From an uncultured Candidatus Saccharibacteria bacterium (lineage in GTDB: Bacteria; Patescibacteriota; Saccharimonadia; Saccharimonadales; Saccharimonadaceae), in the NCBI GenBank assembly GCA_938046735.1, contig CALIXF010000009.1:1-64000 (forward strand): 64,000 bases of DNA. Reading direction: 5' to 3'. Under the pieces are notes generated by a model that was not told the DNA's origin, did not search any database, and saw only the letters and a program-made list of their open reading frames with translations. The translations under genes and the position numbers were made by a program. Positions 26,225 through 34,538 of the stretch are shown here, one piece after another (position 1 is the stretch's first letter; every line of letters starts with the position of its first letter).

Positions 26225-27511
26225 ATGAAAATTGTAATTGCCTCAGACATTTATTATCCAATGACAAATGGAGTGGCGGTTTTTGCGCATAATTTAGCGA
26301 ATGGCCTAGTGAAAGCTGGCCATGAGGTACTAGTACTCTCGCCTAGTTTTAACGGAAAGTTTCATCTTGAAACTGATCCCGAAAGTGGTGTTAAGACGGC
26401 ATTTTTAACTTCGTTACGATTCCCCTTTTATCCTGATCAAATTAATAAGGTGCCAGAAAGACGAGATTTTTTGGGAATTCCGATGCCGAGATTGGCTTAT
26501 CGACATGGTATTTGGTGGTCCGTAAATCCAGTTTATGAAATTAAGAAAGTCTTAAAAGATTTTCAACCAGATGTAATTCATTTACAGACGGCAGAAACGA
26601 TTGCCTTGGCGGTGGTATGGTATGCAAAAAAATATAAAGTACCTCTGGTCTCTACTGGCCATGCTTATCCGGACAATATTACGGATCAGCTAAAAATCTT
26701 GAAACCAAAATTAATTAAAAAAGCTTCAAATGCTATGCTCAGAGCTTATATGTCAAGTTTTTTGAAGCATGCAGAATATGCTACGATGCCAACCGAGATG
26801 GCGATTGGTGATTTGATTCCAAAAAATCGTAAACATTTTAAAGTGACTGTAGAAGCGCTATCAAATGGGGTGGATCTAAGCGAATTTTATCCAAAGAAAC
26901 CAGATCGAAGTGTTTTGAAAAAATATGGATTAACGGCAAAAACTCAGAAGATCTTGTATGTTGGGCGGGTGGATCCGGAAAAAAGTATTAGTGTGGTATT
27001 AAAAGCTTTTAAAAAATTATTAGAACTGCCGAAAATCGATACAAGAAATCTTGAATTAGTGATTGTGGGGGATGGAATTGATCTTGTGAATTTAAAAGCT
27101 TTGTCAGGTGAGCTGGAGATTGAGCAAAAAGTAAAGTTTTTGGGTAAAATTATGCCGCCAGAACTAATTGAAATTTATCGTGCTGGAGTAATGTTCGTAA
27201 CAGCATCGGAAACTGAAACGCAGGGTATTGTATTGATTGAGGCAGCAGCAGTAGGATTGCCACTAGTGGCGGTGGATGCCGGAGCGGTGTCAGAACTTTG
27301 TCAAAATCGTAAGAATGGTGAACTTTGTCGACCGGGAGATGTAATGGGGATAGCCTATGCAATGAAGCGAATTTTACAGGATCCGGAACGCTTGAGGAAA
27401 TATAAATTAGCTTCAATTGAGATTGCAAAACGGCATGACCTAAAACGGACAATTGCGCGGTTTGAAGAAATTTACCAACAAGCAATTATATTAAAAAATA
27501 TAGAAGAATGA
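26225..27511 (+). CDS. GT4-family glycosyltransferase
   Basis: A 428-residue GT-B enzyme similar to 1,2-diacylglycerol or phosphatidylinositol glycosyltransferases. MKIVIASDIYYPMTNGVAVFAHNLA and GHEVLVLSPSF form the acceptor side; EALSNGVDLSEFYP, LYVGRVDPEKSISVVLKAF and VTASETETQGIVLIEAAAVGLPLVAVDAGAVSE form the donor side with the EX7E motif. The start at 26225 is favoured because an upstream in-frame ATG at 26216 overlaps the -10 box. The dus gene begins just after the stop. Likely role is in cell-envelope glycolipids; the substrate is not known. Confidence 0.9.
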   Translation: MKIVIASDIYYPMTNGVAVFAHNLANGLVKAGHEVLVLSPSFNGKFHLETDPESGVKTAFLTSLRFPFYPDQINKVPERRDFLGIPMPRLAYRHGIWWSVNPVYEIKKVLKDFQPDVIHLQTAETIALAVVWYAKKYKVPLVSTGHAYPDNITDQLKILKPKLIKKASNAMLRAYMSSFLKHAEYATMPTEMAIGDLIPKNRKHFKVTVEALSNGVDLSEFYPKKPDRSVLKKYGLTAKTQKILYVGRVDPEKSISVVLKAFKKLLELPKIDTRNLELVIVGDGIDLVNLKALSGELEIEQKVKFLGKIMPPELIEIYRAGVMFVTASETETQGIVLIEAAAVGLPLVAVDAGAVSELCQNRKNGELCRPGDVMGIAYAMKRILQDPERLRKYKLASIEIAKRHDLKRTIARFEEIYQQAIILKNIEE

Positions 27512-27512
27512 A

Positions 27513-28505
27513 ATGAATATTTGGCAGAATTTACCTAAAGGATTTACAATTTTAGCTCCGATGGAGGGGGTGACGGATGTGGTGTTTCGTCAAGTGATTG
27601 AGCGAGCGGGGAGACCAGATTTGTTCTATACGGAATTTACTAATGTAACTTCTTATGCTTCCGATAAAGGACGACATGACGCCTTGGAGCGTTTGACGGT
27701 TTGTAAAAAAGATGCGCCAATTATTGCGCAGATTTGGGGAAAAATACCAGAGCATTTTGCTTTGATTGCAAGAGAACTGGAAGGGTTAGGCTTTCAGGGT
27801 TTGGATATCAATATGGGATGTCCGGATCGACACGTGAATAAGGCTGGCGGTGGTGCAGCAATGATTCGTACGCCAGAACTAGCGGTAGCTTGCATCAATG
27901 AGGCGAAAAGAAATACAAACTTACCGGTTTCGGTTAAGACGAGGCTGGGCTTTACCTATGTAGATGAATATAAAAATTGGTTGCCGATAGTCTTAAGGCA
28001 ACAAGTAGCAAATTTAACAATTCATTTACGTACTCGTAAGGAAATGTCAAAAGTTTCTGCACACTTTGAGCTAATTCCGGAAATTTTAAAATTACGCGAT
28101 GAAATTGCGCCTGAGACAAGATTGACGATCAATGGTGATATTATAAATAGTCGACAGATTCAGGAGCTACATCAAATATATCCGGGAGTGGATGGTTTTA
28201 TGATTGGACGTGGCGTATTTGTGAATCCTTATTGTTTTACTGGACGTGTACCAATATCACAGGGTGGTGATATTTCAATTAGGGAGCTAATGGAATTATT
28301 TAAATATCATCTTAAGTGTTTTGACGCAAGAAAGAGTGAGCTTGAGGCGATTGGTTCGCATTATCCGTTTGAACCATTGAAACGAATGTTTAAGATATAT
28401 ATTAATTCGTTTGATGGGGCTTCGGACTTAAGAGTAAAATTAATGAATTGCAAAAATACTGACGAGCTAAGATCGGTGATTGATGAATTTTTGATGCAGG
28501 AATGA
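27513..28505 (+). CDS. dus: tRNA-dihydrouridine synthase
   Basis: FMN enzyme that reduces uridine to dihydrouridine in the tRNA D loop. The 330-residue protein has TILAPMEGVTDVVFRQ, QIWGKIPEHF, the catalytic cysteine in MGCPDRHVNKAGGGAAMI, VSVKTRLG, LTIHLRTR and INGDI followed by VDGFMIGRGVFVNPY. It begins 2 nt after the GT4 stop, so the two share a transcript. Confidence 0.95.
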   Translation: MNIWQNLPKGFTILAPMEGVTDVVFRQVIERAGRPDLFYTEFTNVTSYASDKGRHDALERLTVCKKDAPIIAQIWGKIPEHFALIARELEGLGFQGLDINMGCPDRHVNKAGGGAAMIRTPELAVACINEAKRNTNLPVSVKTRLGFTYVDEYKNWLPIVLRQQVANLTIHLRTRKEMSKVSAHFELIPEILKLRDEIAPETRLTINGDIINSRQIQELHQIYPGVDGFMIGRGVFVNPYCFTGRVPISQGGDISIRELMELFKYHLKCFDARKSELEAIGSHYPFEPLKRMFKIYINSFDGASDLRVKLMNCKNTDELRSVIDEFLMQE

Positions 28506-28553
28506 AAGCTTAGAGAGTCTAGTCTATTTTGGGCCTAATTTTTGTGGGGCTTC

Positions 28554-28576
28554 AAAAAAGAGACCTGAAGTCTCTT
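28554..28576 (-). terminator. Terminator of the 84-residue small gene
   Basis: AGAGAC and GTCTCT pair around CTGAA; on the minus strand the stem is followed by TTTTTT. It lies just downstream of the stop at 28584. Confidence 0.7.
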
Positions 28577-28583
28577 TCTGAAC

Positions 28584-28838
28584 TTACGCAAGACGAAGAT
28601 GCCATGAGAGATCAGTGGCATTGAAGGACAATTGGTAATTATTACGTCCTGCGATAACGTCGAAAATATGAATGGCGGTATTGCCGATGAAGCGAATGTG
28701 GGTTTGTAATAGTTCAGTAACTTCAAACTCTTCCCCACTACGCTTTTTGAAATTTAATGGCTGACATGGGGTCATTTCGTACCCGAAAAGAGCCATTACT
28801 TCGACGCGTTCTTGATTATTGTTAATATTATTTTTCAT
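28584..28838 (-). CDS. Small protein of unknown function (84 aa)
   Basis: An 84-residue soluble protein with an Asn-rich N-terminus and mixed alpha/beta composition (MALFGYEMTPCQPLNFKKRS, FIGNTAIHIFDVIAGRNN). AAGGAG stands 7 nt before the ATG and a terminator follows at once, which supports it as a real single-gene transcript. Its leader contains a two-part inverted repeat (28869-28919). I do not recognise it. Confidence 0.65.
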   Translation of the reverse strand: MKNNINNNQERVEVMALFGYEMTPCQPLNFKKRSGEEFEVTELLQTHIRFIGNTAIHIFDVIAGRNNYQLSFNATDLSWHLRLA

Positions 28839-28868
28839 AAGTAACTCCTTGTAAAAATTTTAGTTGGA

Positions 28869-28919
28869 GTCATTTATGCGAGCCTGATTTATTGGCTCCT
28901 GGCTAAAAGTATAAATGAC
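28869..28919 (-). promoter_or_regulatory. Inverted repeat in the leader of the 84-residue gene
   Basis: GTCATTTAT (28869-28877) pairs with ATAAATGAC (28911-28919), and inside it GAGCC pairs with GGCTC. If transcribed it forms a branched hairpin about 30 nt upstream of the gene. A TATACT element overlaps its distal arm, so it might instead be an operator. Confidence 0.4.
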
Positions 28920-28997
28920 GATACTTAAAGCTTTTGAATTTTCTCATTGTCAGTGACCGAAGTATGACAAGATAGTTTTATTATAATGGATATGTTA

Positions 28998-29028
28998 AAA
29001 ATAAAAAAGAGGGAGCTGATTAGCTCCC
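28998..29028 (-). terminator. Terminator of the 59-residue small gene
   Basis: Perfect stem GGGAGCT/AGCTCCC (29011-29017 and 29022-29028) with a 4-nt loop, followed on the minus strand by TCTTTTTTATTTTT. Confidence 0.85.
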
Positions 29029-29054
29029 TGAGAGAAGTTTTTGGAAAAATGTTA

Positions 29055-29234
29055 CTAATAATGTGGGTTCCAGCCGAGGATCTCGGCCCCACTTTTAATT
29101 TGGCGTTTTTCCTCTGCTGTTGCATCGGTAAAACGCTCAGGATAAAGATACAATACTTCGGCAACAGCTTCATAGCCATCGCGATCCGTATCGTAAGAAT
29201 GACCAGTTACCTGGTCTGTGATTACCCATCCCAT
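29055..29234 (-). CDS. Small protein of unknown function (59 aa)
   Basis: Reads MGWVITDQVTGHSYDTDRDG at the start and ends with GAEILGWNPHY. It is acidic, without membrane segment or cysteines. Support for a real gene: a strong GGGGGTG ribosome binding site 7 nt before the ATG, and a consensus terminator 27 nt after the stop. The AEE and Trp-rich ends suggest a small folded protein; the family is unknown. A long leader with an inverted repeat lies upstream. Confidence 0.65.
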   Translation of the reverse strand: MGWVITDQVTGHSYDTDRDGYEAVAEVLYLYPERFTDATAEEKRQIKSGAEILGWNPHY

Positions 29235-29265
29235 GCATATTCACCCCCTTTCGCATGGAATCCAA

Positions 29266-29346
29266 CGAGAAGTATAGCTATTTTTATGACTAACGATTGT
29301 ATTAATTATTTTTTAATAAGAATTTGAAGGTAGCTATAGCTTCTCG
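29266..29346 (-). repeat. Inverted repeat in the leader of the 59-residue gene
   Basis: Arms at 29266-29280 and 29331-29346 match over 15 positions with one single-base bulge, enclosing about 50 AT-rich nt. In RNA it would form a stem ending 32 nt before the start codon. A possible 12-codon leader ORF (29334-29372, GTG start) ends inside the 5' arm. Confidence 0.6.
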
Positions 29347-29492
29347 TGTTTTTCCAAAAGATTAAAGTGCACTCACCCCCTTCCTTGGGTAAGATCTAAA
29401 ATAGAATCTACTTTGAGACAAAGTCAAAGTAAACACCGTAGCGACAGTTTCTCAACGTTGCTTTATATATAATAACATAGATATCATAGAAG

Positions 29493-32400
29493 TCAACTAT
29501 TTTTATATACTCCGATGAGTCTCTGGCAAAACTTTTTGATATCAGTGAGGTTGCAGCCGTGGAGATCGGCGATATTAAGAGACGAATCAGATTTAAGAAA
29601 GTCTAGAGTGGTGATTTGATAGTAGATGGCTTTTAATAGATCTTCAAAAAGGAAGCCATCTTTTTTTATGTCTGATTCGGTTAAAGTTAGTTGATGTATT
29701 TTGCCATCTGGATGATCCAGAGTTTCGCGACGATTGGGTTTAGTGAAAAGTAAATTCATGGAACGAATAGTATAATCGTGATAAAATTTGGATTCCTTAA
29801 GCAAGAGACGATAAAATAATAGCTGGAAATGATAAATATAAAGATTTTCCTTATTTTGCCAGTTGTCACGATCAGAAATAGTACTAGTTTTAAAGTCGTA
29901 AATATCGATTAATTTATTTTCTTCGTCAATATTGAGATGATCTATCTTACCGGTGATAGGTATACCATCAAAGGTTAAATGTTCAGAACTAAAATCGACT
30001 TCGGCTCTAGCTCCTTCGTCTTGCAATATGGGCTGGTATTCGTCAATCGCAAGGGGGAGCTCATCTTTACCGCGAGCAAGTAAAGTTTGAATATCCTCCT
30101 CAAAGAGATCCTGTTTCTCAGCTTCATTCATATAGAGAGTGAGAGCGGCTTCTTTTGTGAGACGATTATTGGTGATTTCCTCAAAAACTTTATGAACCAG
30201 ATTGCCATAGGCGATAGTAAGCGAGGTTGGTTCACTGGGGGCCTTAAGTATATTATTGAGATAAAAATTGAGGGGTCCACCATAGCTGAGACGAATGAAA
30301 GATGAAATATGAGAGGCAGAAAGTCGAAAATTTTTTACTCGTTCTTTTAAGAGTGGCTCAATTTTTTCGGATGGATCGAGTAATTTATTTAACCATATGC
30401 GACGAATCGCTGAAACTTTGTCTTCGTCAGATAGATAGTTATTGTGTTCGATAACGCGTTTGGCTGGAATGAATGGTGATTGAATATAGGTACAATCGGA
30501 CTCTTGGACGATTTTTTCATCAAGAAAAGAGAGGGGTTTATTTTCCTTTTCAGAGTCGTCGGCAAACTTTGGACTGGTCATGGTTAATGTTTTAGCAGCA
30601 CGAGTAATGGCAACAAATAGAAGACGCTTCTTACCGTCTGAGGTGTTTCTTGCGTCATTGACGACTTCAAGGTTTAACGGTAGTAGTAAGGTATTTGGAC
30701 CACCAGACCCATCCCAAGCAGAAGCTGTAAGATTGATTAGAAAAACATGCTTAAACTCTAGGCCTTTTGATTTATGAGCGGTCATAAGATTGATGGATTT
30801 ATCGGAATCTTGATAAAAAGTTTGTTCAGTGATACTGGTCTCGGTCTTTTCATAATCATCAATTAATTGAATAAGATCAGCAAGACGAAGTTTATCTTTT
30901 TTAGTATGTGAAAGTAGTCGATTGCGAAGCAGACGAAGACGATTATAAAAGTCAAAGGTTGCTTTTGAGTAGAGATCTTTTGAGTAAAAATTAAGAAAAG
31001 GTGAGGTAAAAGATTTAATTTGTTGATTGACAGTGATGTCAATTGGAGAGGTACCAGAAATAGTATCAAGGAGAAATTCGAGGGGGTAATTGAGGGCTTG
31101 TTTAGCTAATTCAGCAAAAAACGCAGCTAATTCAGCAAAGAATGGATTATCGAGATAATTTTGTAGAATTTCGAGAGCTGGTCGGCGATTTCGATGGATA
31201 GATTGAATGGCAAGGATCATGTCTTCGCTAGGGATCTCCCAGAAATCAAAGGAAAGAATTTCTGGTAACATATAGCTGGGATTTTCTCCTTGAGAAAGTT
31301 GATGGATAAAACGGCAAAGGGTAAGTAATTCATAAATTTGTTGATTTTCTAGAATATTTTCTGTGCGCTCGTAAGCAATGTTAATTTCAGGATATTTACG
31401 TAGGTATGGGATTAGTGCGGTGACATATTTATGCTTTGGAAAAAGAATGCCGATGTCAGATGGATCTGTTCCAGCTTGAATTAGTTGATGAACACGATTT
31501 GCTATCCAATCATATTCTGCATCTTGATTAATAAATTGGTGTCTCTCAATAAAAGTTTTTTGAGTAACAGATTTATTCAGTTGACTGTTAGATGCCAAAT
31601 TAGGTGTAGTGGAATTATTGTCTTTGTTTGAATAAATATTTTGTTCAAACATAAAATCTTCGGGATCTTTTTTTAAGATATCTTGATTTCTGATTGCAGT
31701 TAATTCTTTTTTAAGTTCTTCCGTGGTTTGACTGTCAGTATGAAGGCTACGCTGCATAGTCTCGTTTTTGATAAAACTTTCATCAAGCTGATCTGCAATT
31801 TTGCGAGAAAATTGCAGAATTTCATTAGTGGAACGATAGTTGTCGGTCAAAACAATGACTTTTGCATCGAAATGATTTTTAAAATGAATAAGACTGCTAG
31901 CTTTAGCGCCTTGGAATTCAAAGATTGATTGATCATCATCACCGACGGCCATAATGGCTGGCGATTCTTGCTCGTCGGCGATTAACTCTAGTAATCTAGT
32001 TTGAGAGGGATTAGTATCCTGATATTCATCAACCATGATATAGAGATAATTTTGTGCAATTTTACGGCGAAAATCGATATCGTTCTCAAGGAATTTGATT
32101 GGCGTCTCGATCATGTCATTAAAGTCAAATAGTCCATGCGATTCAAGGTAATTTTGGTATAGTTCATAGAGTTCAGCTAGTTCCATGAGCCTTTTATTAC
32201 TTGCAAGTTCGGAAAATTTATAGATGCCAGATTGATTTTTGGAGAAGTATTTTTTGATAAAGTTATTAATATTTTTAACAGAGGGTTTTTCAGAATTTGT
32301 TTGTTCTTCAATTAGTGAATATATTTTTTCGTAAAAAACATCAAAAAGAGAGTAGATACGACCAACGATTGGTTGGTCAGTCTTAAACTCGCCTAGTTTT

Positions 32401-33014
32401 TTTAGAAGTGGTATATAAACAGATTCGGTAAGTTTTGCGTAGGCATTTTTGCCAGTAGCTTTATCTGGTAAATTTTGGAGAATCGGTGAAAGTTCTTTAT
32501 CTATAATTTTAATGTCAATTTGATTTTGATCCGCAATTTGCCCAAGTTCAGCCGGTGTAATTTTAGAAATTTTTATTTTGCTGATGATATTAAGTAGATT
32601 TTTTTGCTTTTGCTCGGCCTTTAAAAGATAAGAATTTGGGAGAGTTGCTTGTAAATCTTCGAGAATTTTGAGTTGTAAAACCTCTTCGATAGGTTCATTA
32701 AAAATACGTGTAGGCTCGGTAGAAAATTGATTATACAACCCAAGGATTTTTTGGCCAAAGGCGTGAAAGGTCATGATGTCAATTTTATCGGCGGCTTGGC
32801 CAATCATACTGCGTAAGCGTTCCTTCATATTTTCTGCTCCAGCCTCAGTATAGGTAATACAAAGAATCATACTGGGGTCAGTGTCGGTGTTCTGGAGAAT
32901 GTATTCAACTTTTTTTGAAAGGAGTTGTGTCTTGCCAGTGCCTGGACCAGCTAGGACGAGGAGTGGCCCATCTAGATATTTGACTGCTTCTTGTTGTTTG
33001 GCGTTGAGTGGCAT
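29493..33014 (-). CDS. UvrD/AddA-type helicase with C-terminal PD-(D/E)XK nuclease domain
   Basis: A 1173-residue superfamily 1A DNA helicase. Motif I is LAGPGTGKT near residue 22, motif II MVDEYQDTNPSQ, motif III AVGDDDQSIFEFQGA, motif IV TDNYRSTNEI, motif V LMTAHKSKGLEFKHVFLINL and motif VI LLFVAITRAAKTLTMT. After about residue 890 comes a RecB-type nuclease-like domain, with YGNLVHKVFEEI, DGIPITGKIDHLNI and IDIYDFKTS holding the GxxD and DxK-type residues. Known helicase-nucleases of this form process DNA ends for recombination; a partner AddB is not seen here. AAGGAG precedes the ATG, 8 nt after the RNA methyltransferase gene. Confidence 0.9.
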   Translation of the reverse strand: MPLNAKQQEAVKYLDGPLLVLAGPGTGKTQLLSKKVEYILQNTDTDPSMILCITYTEAGAENMKERLRSMIGQAADKIDIMTFHAFGQKILGLYNQFSTEPTRIFNEPIEEVLQLKILEDLQATLPNSYLLKAEQKQKNLLNIISKIKISKITPAELGQIADQNQIDIKIIDKELSPILQNLPDKATGKNAYAKLTESVYIPLLKKLGEFKTDQPIVGRIYSLFDVFYEKIYSLIEEQTNSEKPSVKNINNFIKKYFSKNQSGIYKFSELASNKRLMELAELYELYQNYLESHGLFDFNDMIETPIKFLENDIDFRRKIAQNYLYIMVDEYQDTNPSQTRLLELIADEQESPAIMAVGDDDQSIFEFQGAKASSLIHFKNHFDAKVIVLTDNYRSTNEILQFSRKIADQLDESFIKNETMQRSLHTDSQTTEELKKELTAIRNQDILKKDPEDFMFEQNIYSNKDNNSTTPNLASNSQLNKSVTQKTFIERHQFINQDAEYDWIANRVHQLIQAGTDPSDIGILFPKHKYVTALIPYLRKYPEINIAYERTENILENQQIYELLTLCRFIHQLSQGENPSYMLPEILSFDFWEIPSEDMILAIQSIHRNRRPALEILQNYLDNPFFAELAAFFAELAKQALNYPLEFLLDTISGTSPIDITVNQQIKSFTSPFLNFYSKDLYSKATFDFYNRLRLLRNRLLSHTKKDKLRLADLIQLIDDYEKTETSITEQTFYQDSDKSINLMTAHKSKGLEFKHVFLINLTASAWDGSGGPNTLLLPLNLEVVNDARNTSDGKKRLLFVAITRAAKTLTMTSPKFADDSEKENKPLSFLDEKIVQESDCTYIQSPFIPAKRVIEHNNYLSDEDKVSAIRRIWLNKLLDPSEKIEPLLKERVKNFRLSASHISSFIRLSYGGPLNFYLNNILKAPSEPTSLTIAYGNLVHKVFEEITNNRLTKEAALTLYMNEAEKQDLFEEDIQTLLARGKDELPLAIDEYQPILQDEGARAEVDFSSEHLTFDGIPITGKIDHLNIDEENKLIDIYDFKTSTISDRDNWQNKENLYIYHFQLLFYRLLLKESKFYHDYTIRSMNLLFTKPNRRETLDHPDGKIHQLTLTESDIKKDGFLFEDLLKAIYYQITTLDFLKSDSSLNIADLHGCNLTDIKKFCQRLIGVYKNS

Positions 33015-33022
33015 AAGGCTCC

Positions 33023-34297
33023 TTATTTGCGTGTTAATAAAACTAGAGATTCGATATGTGGCGTGCGTGGGAAAAAATTAAAAGCTTCAATAGAACTAGT
33101 AGTATATTGAGTTAGTAAAATATTGAGATCACGAACCTGGGTGATCGGGTTACATGACAAATAGACTATTTTTTCAGGCTTGATTTCACAGAGCCTATTG
33201 ATGAGTTTTTTATCACAGCCAGCCCTGGGCGGGTCTAAGATAACACTAGTGTCGTTGGTGATTTGGTCTAAAACTTCCTCCGATTTGGCAAGTATTGGTT
33301 TAATGAAAAAATTTTGAGTAGTTTGGGTAACGTGAGTAGCGTTTGCTTCAAGTTCTCCAAAGGCTGATTTATTAACCTCAATAAGAGTCAAGCTTTTATC
33401 TCTTGCCACAGATAAACCAATGGTTCCAACTCCAGCATATAAATCTAAGACAGAAGCAGAATTAATGAGAAAATCTTTAATTTTTAATAGGGCAGCTTCG
33501 TAAACTGGTAAATTAATTTGAAAAAAACCACCGGGAGAATATGAATAGGAGTTACCAAGTAGAGTGTCTGTGAGCTTTTTGAAAGATGGATGAGATTTAC
33601 CATTTTCAAGCAATCCACCTGATACCTCGCCAGACTGATTAGCCCGAAGGAGTAATGACTGAAAAGTGCGAGCTTCTTGTTTAGTGCGATTTAATTCATC
33701 AATAATTTGGTTGGCACGAACTAAGATATTTGGTAATTCTAAAGACGATTTCTTAATCGGCATCTTGCGATGTGAACCACGATAATGAACGGCAAGTTGA
33801 ATCTTTTCTGTCTCGTGGTTATAGTAAAGAGAATACTCCATTTTGTTGCGATAAAAATAATTATTTGGAGACTTATGGACGAGGATCTTCGAGGTGAATT
33901 GTTTGCTAATCGGATGGGTATTTCCTAGATGCTCAAAAAGCGAGGTGAGAATACGAGATTTGGCGGTTAGTTCAGCATCCTCGTTGAGAATTTGCCATGG
34001 TGAGGTTGAGAGGAATTGTTCATCTCTAGGGTTGACGCGTGAAGTGGATTGCTTTGTAATCTCCAACGCGATTCCTTCAATAAAATGTGGTTTTTGAGCA
34101 ACAACTTGGAATTTAGTAACCAATTCGTCTGGTAAAGCATTCCAAAGCAGGACCTTGACTCCACTGAGTTCGGTGTATATCTGTTGATTGATGCTTAGAT
34201 CAGATTTTAGAGTGCCAATTCCCTGTCCGGTAGTTGCGAAGTCGGAAATATGAAGTGGGGTTTCGAGTGTGGCAATTTTAGGTTCTTTTTTTCTCAT
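33023..34297 (-). CDS. RNA 5-methyluridine methyltransferase (TrmA/RlmD family)
   Basis: SAM-dependent methyltransferase that forms m5U in 23S rRNA or tRNA. The 424-residue protein has a linker region with FYRNKMEYSLY, the SAM-binding DLYAGVGTIGLSVA, then VILDPPRAGCD and the catalytic Cys in IVYLSCNPITQVRDL. A TRAM domain is not obvious at the N-terminus, and the iron-sulfur cysteines of RlmD are lacking. The start at 34297 is favoured over a TTG at 34333 because a -10 like TATGCT ends 7 nt upstream. The helicase gene follows in the same operon. Which RNA position it modifies cannot be told. Confidence 0.88.
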   Translation of the reverse strand: MRKKEPKIATLETPLHISDFATTGQGIGTLKSDLSINQQIYTELSGVKVLLWNALPDELVTKFQVVAQKPHFIEGIALEITKQSTSRVNPRDEQFLSTSPWQILNEDAELTAKSRILTSLFEHLGNTHPISKQFTSKILVHKSPNNYFYRNKMEYSLYYNHETEKIQLAVHYRGSHRKMPIKKSSLELPNILVRANQIIDELNRTKQEARTFQSLLLRANQSGEVSGGLLENGKSHPSFKKLTDTLLGNSYSYSPGGFFQINLPVYEAALLKIKDFLINSASVLDLYAGVGTIGLSVARDKSLTLIEVNKSAFGELEANATHVTQTTQNFFIKPILAKSEEVLDQITNDTSVILDPPRAGCDKKLINRLCEIKPEKIVYLSCNPITQVRDLNILLTQYTTSSIEAFNFFPRTPHIESLVLLTRK

Positions 34298-34304
34298 TAG
34301 ATCT

Positions 34305-34310
34305 AGCATA
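34305..34310 (-). promoter_or_regulatory. Weak -10 element of the methyltransferase gene
   Basis: TATGCT on the minus strand, 7 nt before the ATG at 34297; the layout matches the leaderless genes but the hexamer is weak. Confidence 0.35.
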
Positions 34311-34363
34311 TATCGTGGAATGAGAGAATGCAAGCGCCATAGATGTCAGCTAATGAGCCTTTC

Positions 34364-34435
34364 AATATCTTGTTTATAGTCTTGAGTAATATCTTGCTTA
34401 TGGTTTTAAATAATAACTTGCTTATGCTAGAGATT
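34364..34435 (+). repeat. Three tandem 24-bp direct repeats upstream of comEC
   Basis: Units at 34364-34387, 34388-34411 and 34412-34435. They share AATAtCTTGcTTATg with divergence at the end of each unit. The array is 72 bp and ends about 100 bp before the comEC start, in a 241-bp gap between divergent genes, where a regulator or iteron-like binding array would be expected. Apart from an AT-rich stretch the rest of the gap shows only a weak promoter candidate. Confidence 0.75.
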
Positions 34436-34538
34436 TTTATCTCTGTTAAAGAGCGATTTTTTAGTGTGTTTTTATAAAATACCCTTGATTGAAATAGTAA
34501 GGCAGGATAAGGTGAAGGTAGAAATTAAATGAGGTTTT

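Noticed and set aside
29493..29500. CRISPR array or prophage
   Set aside because: No spaced direct repeats of CRISPR type, cas genes, or phage structural genes were found anywhere in the window.
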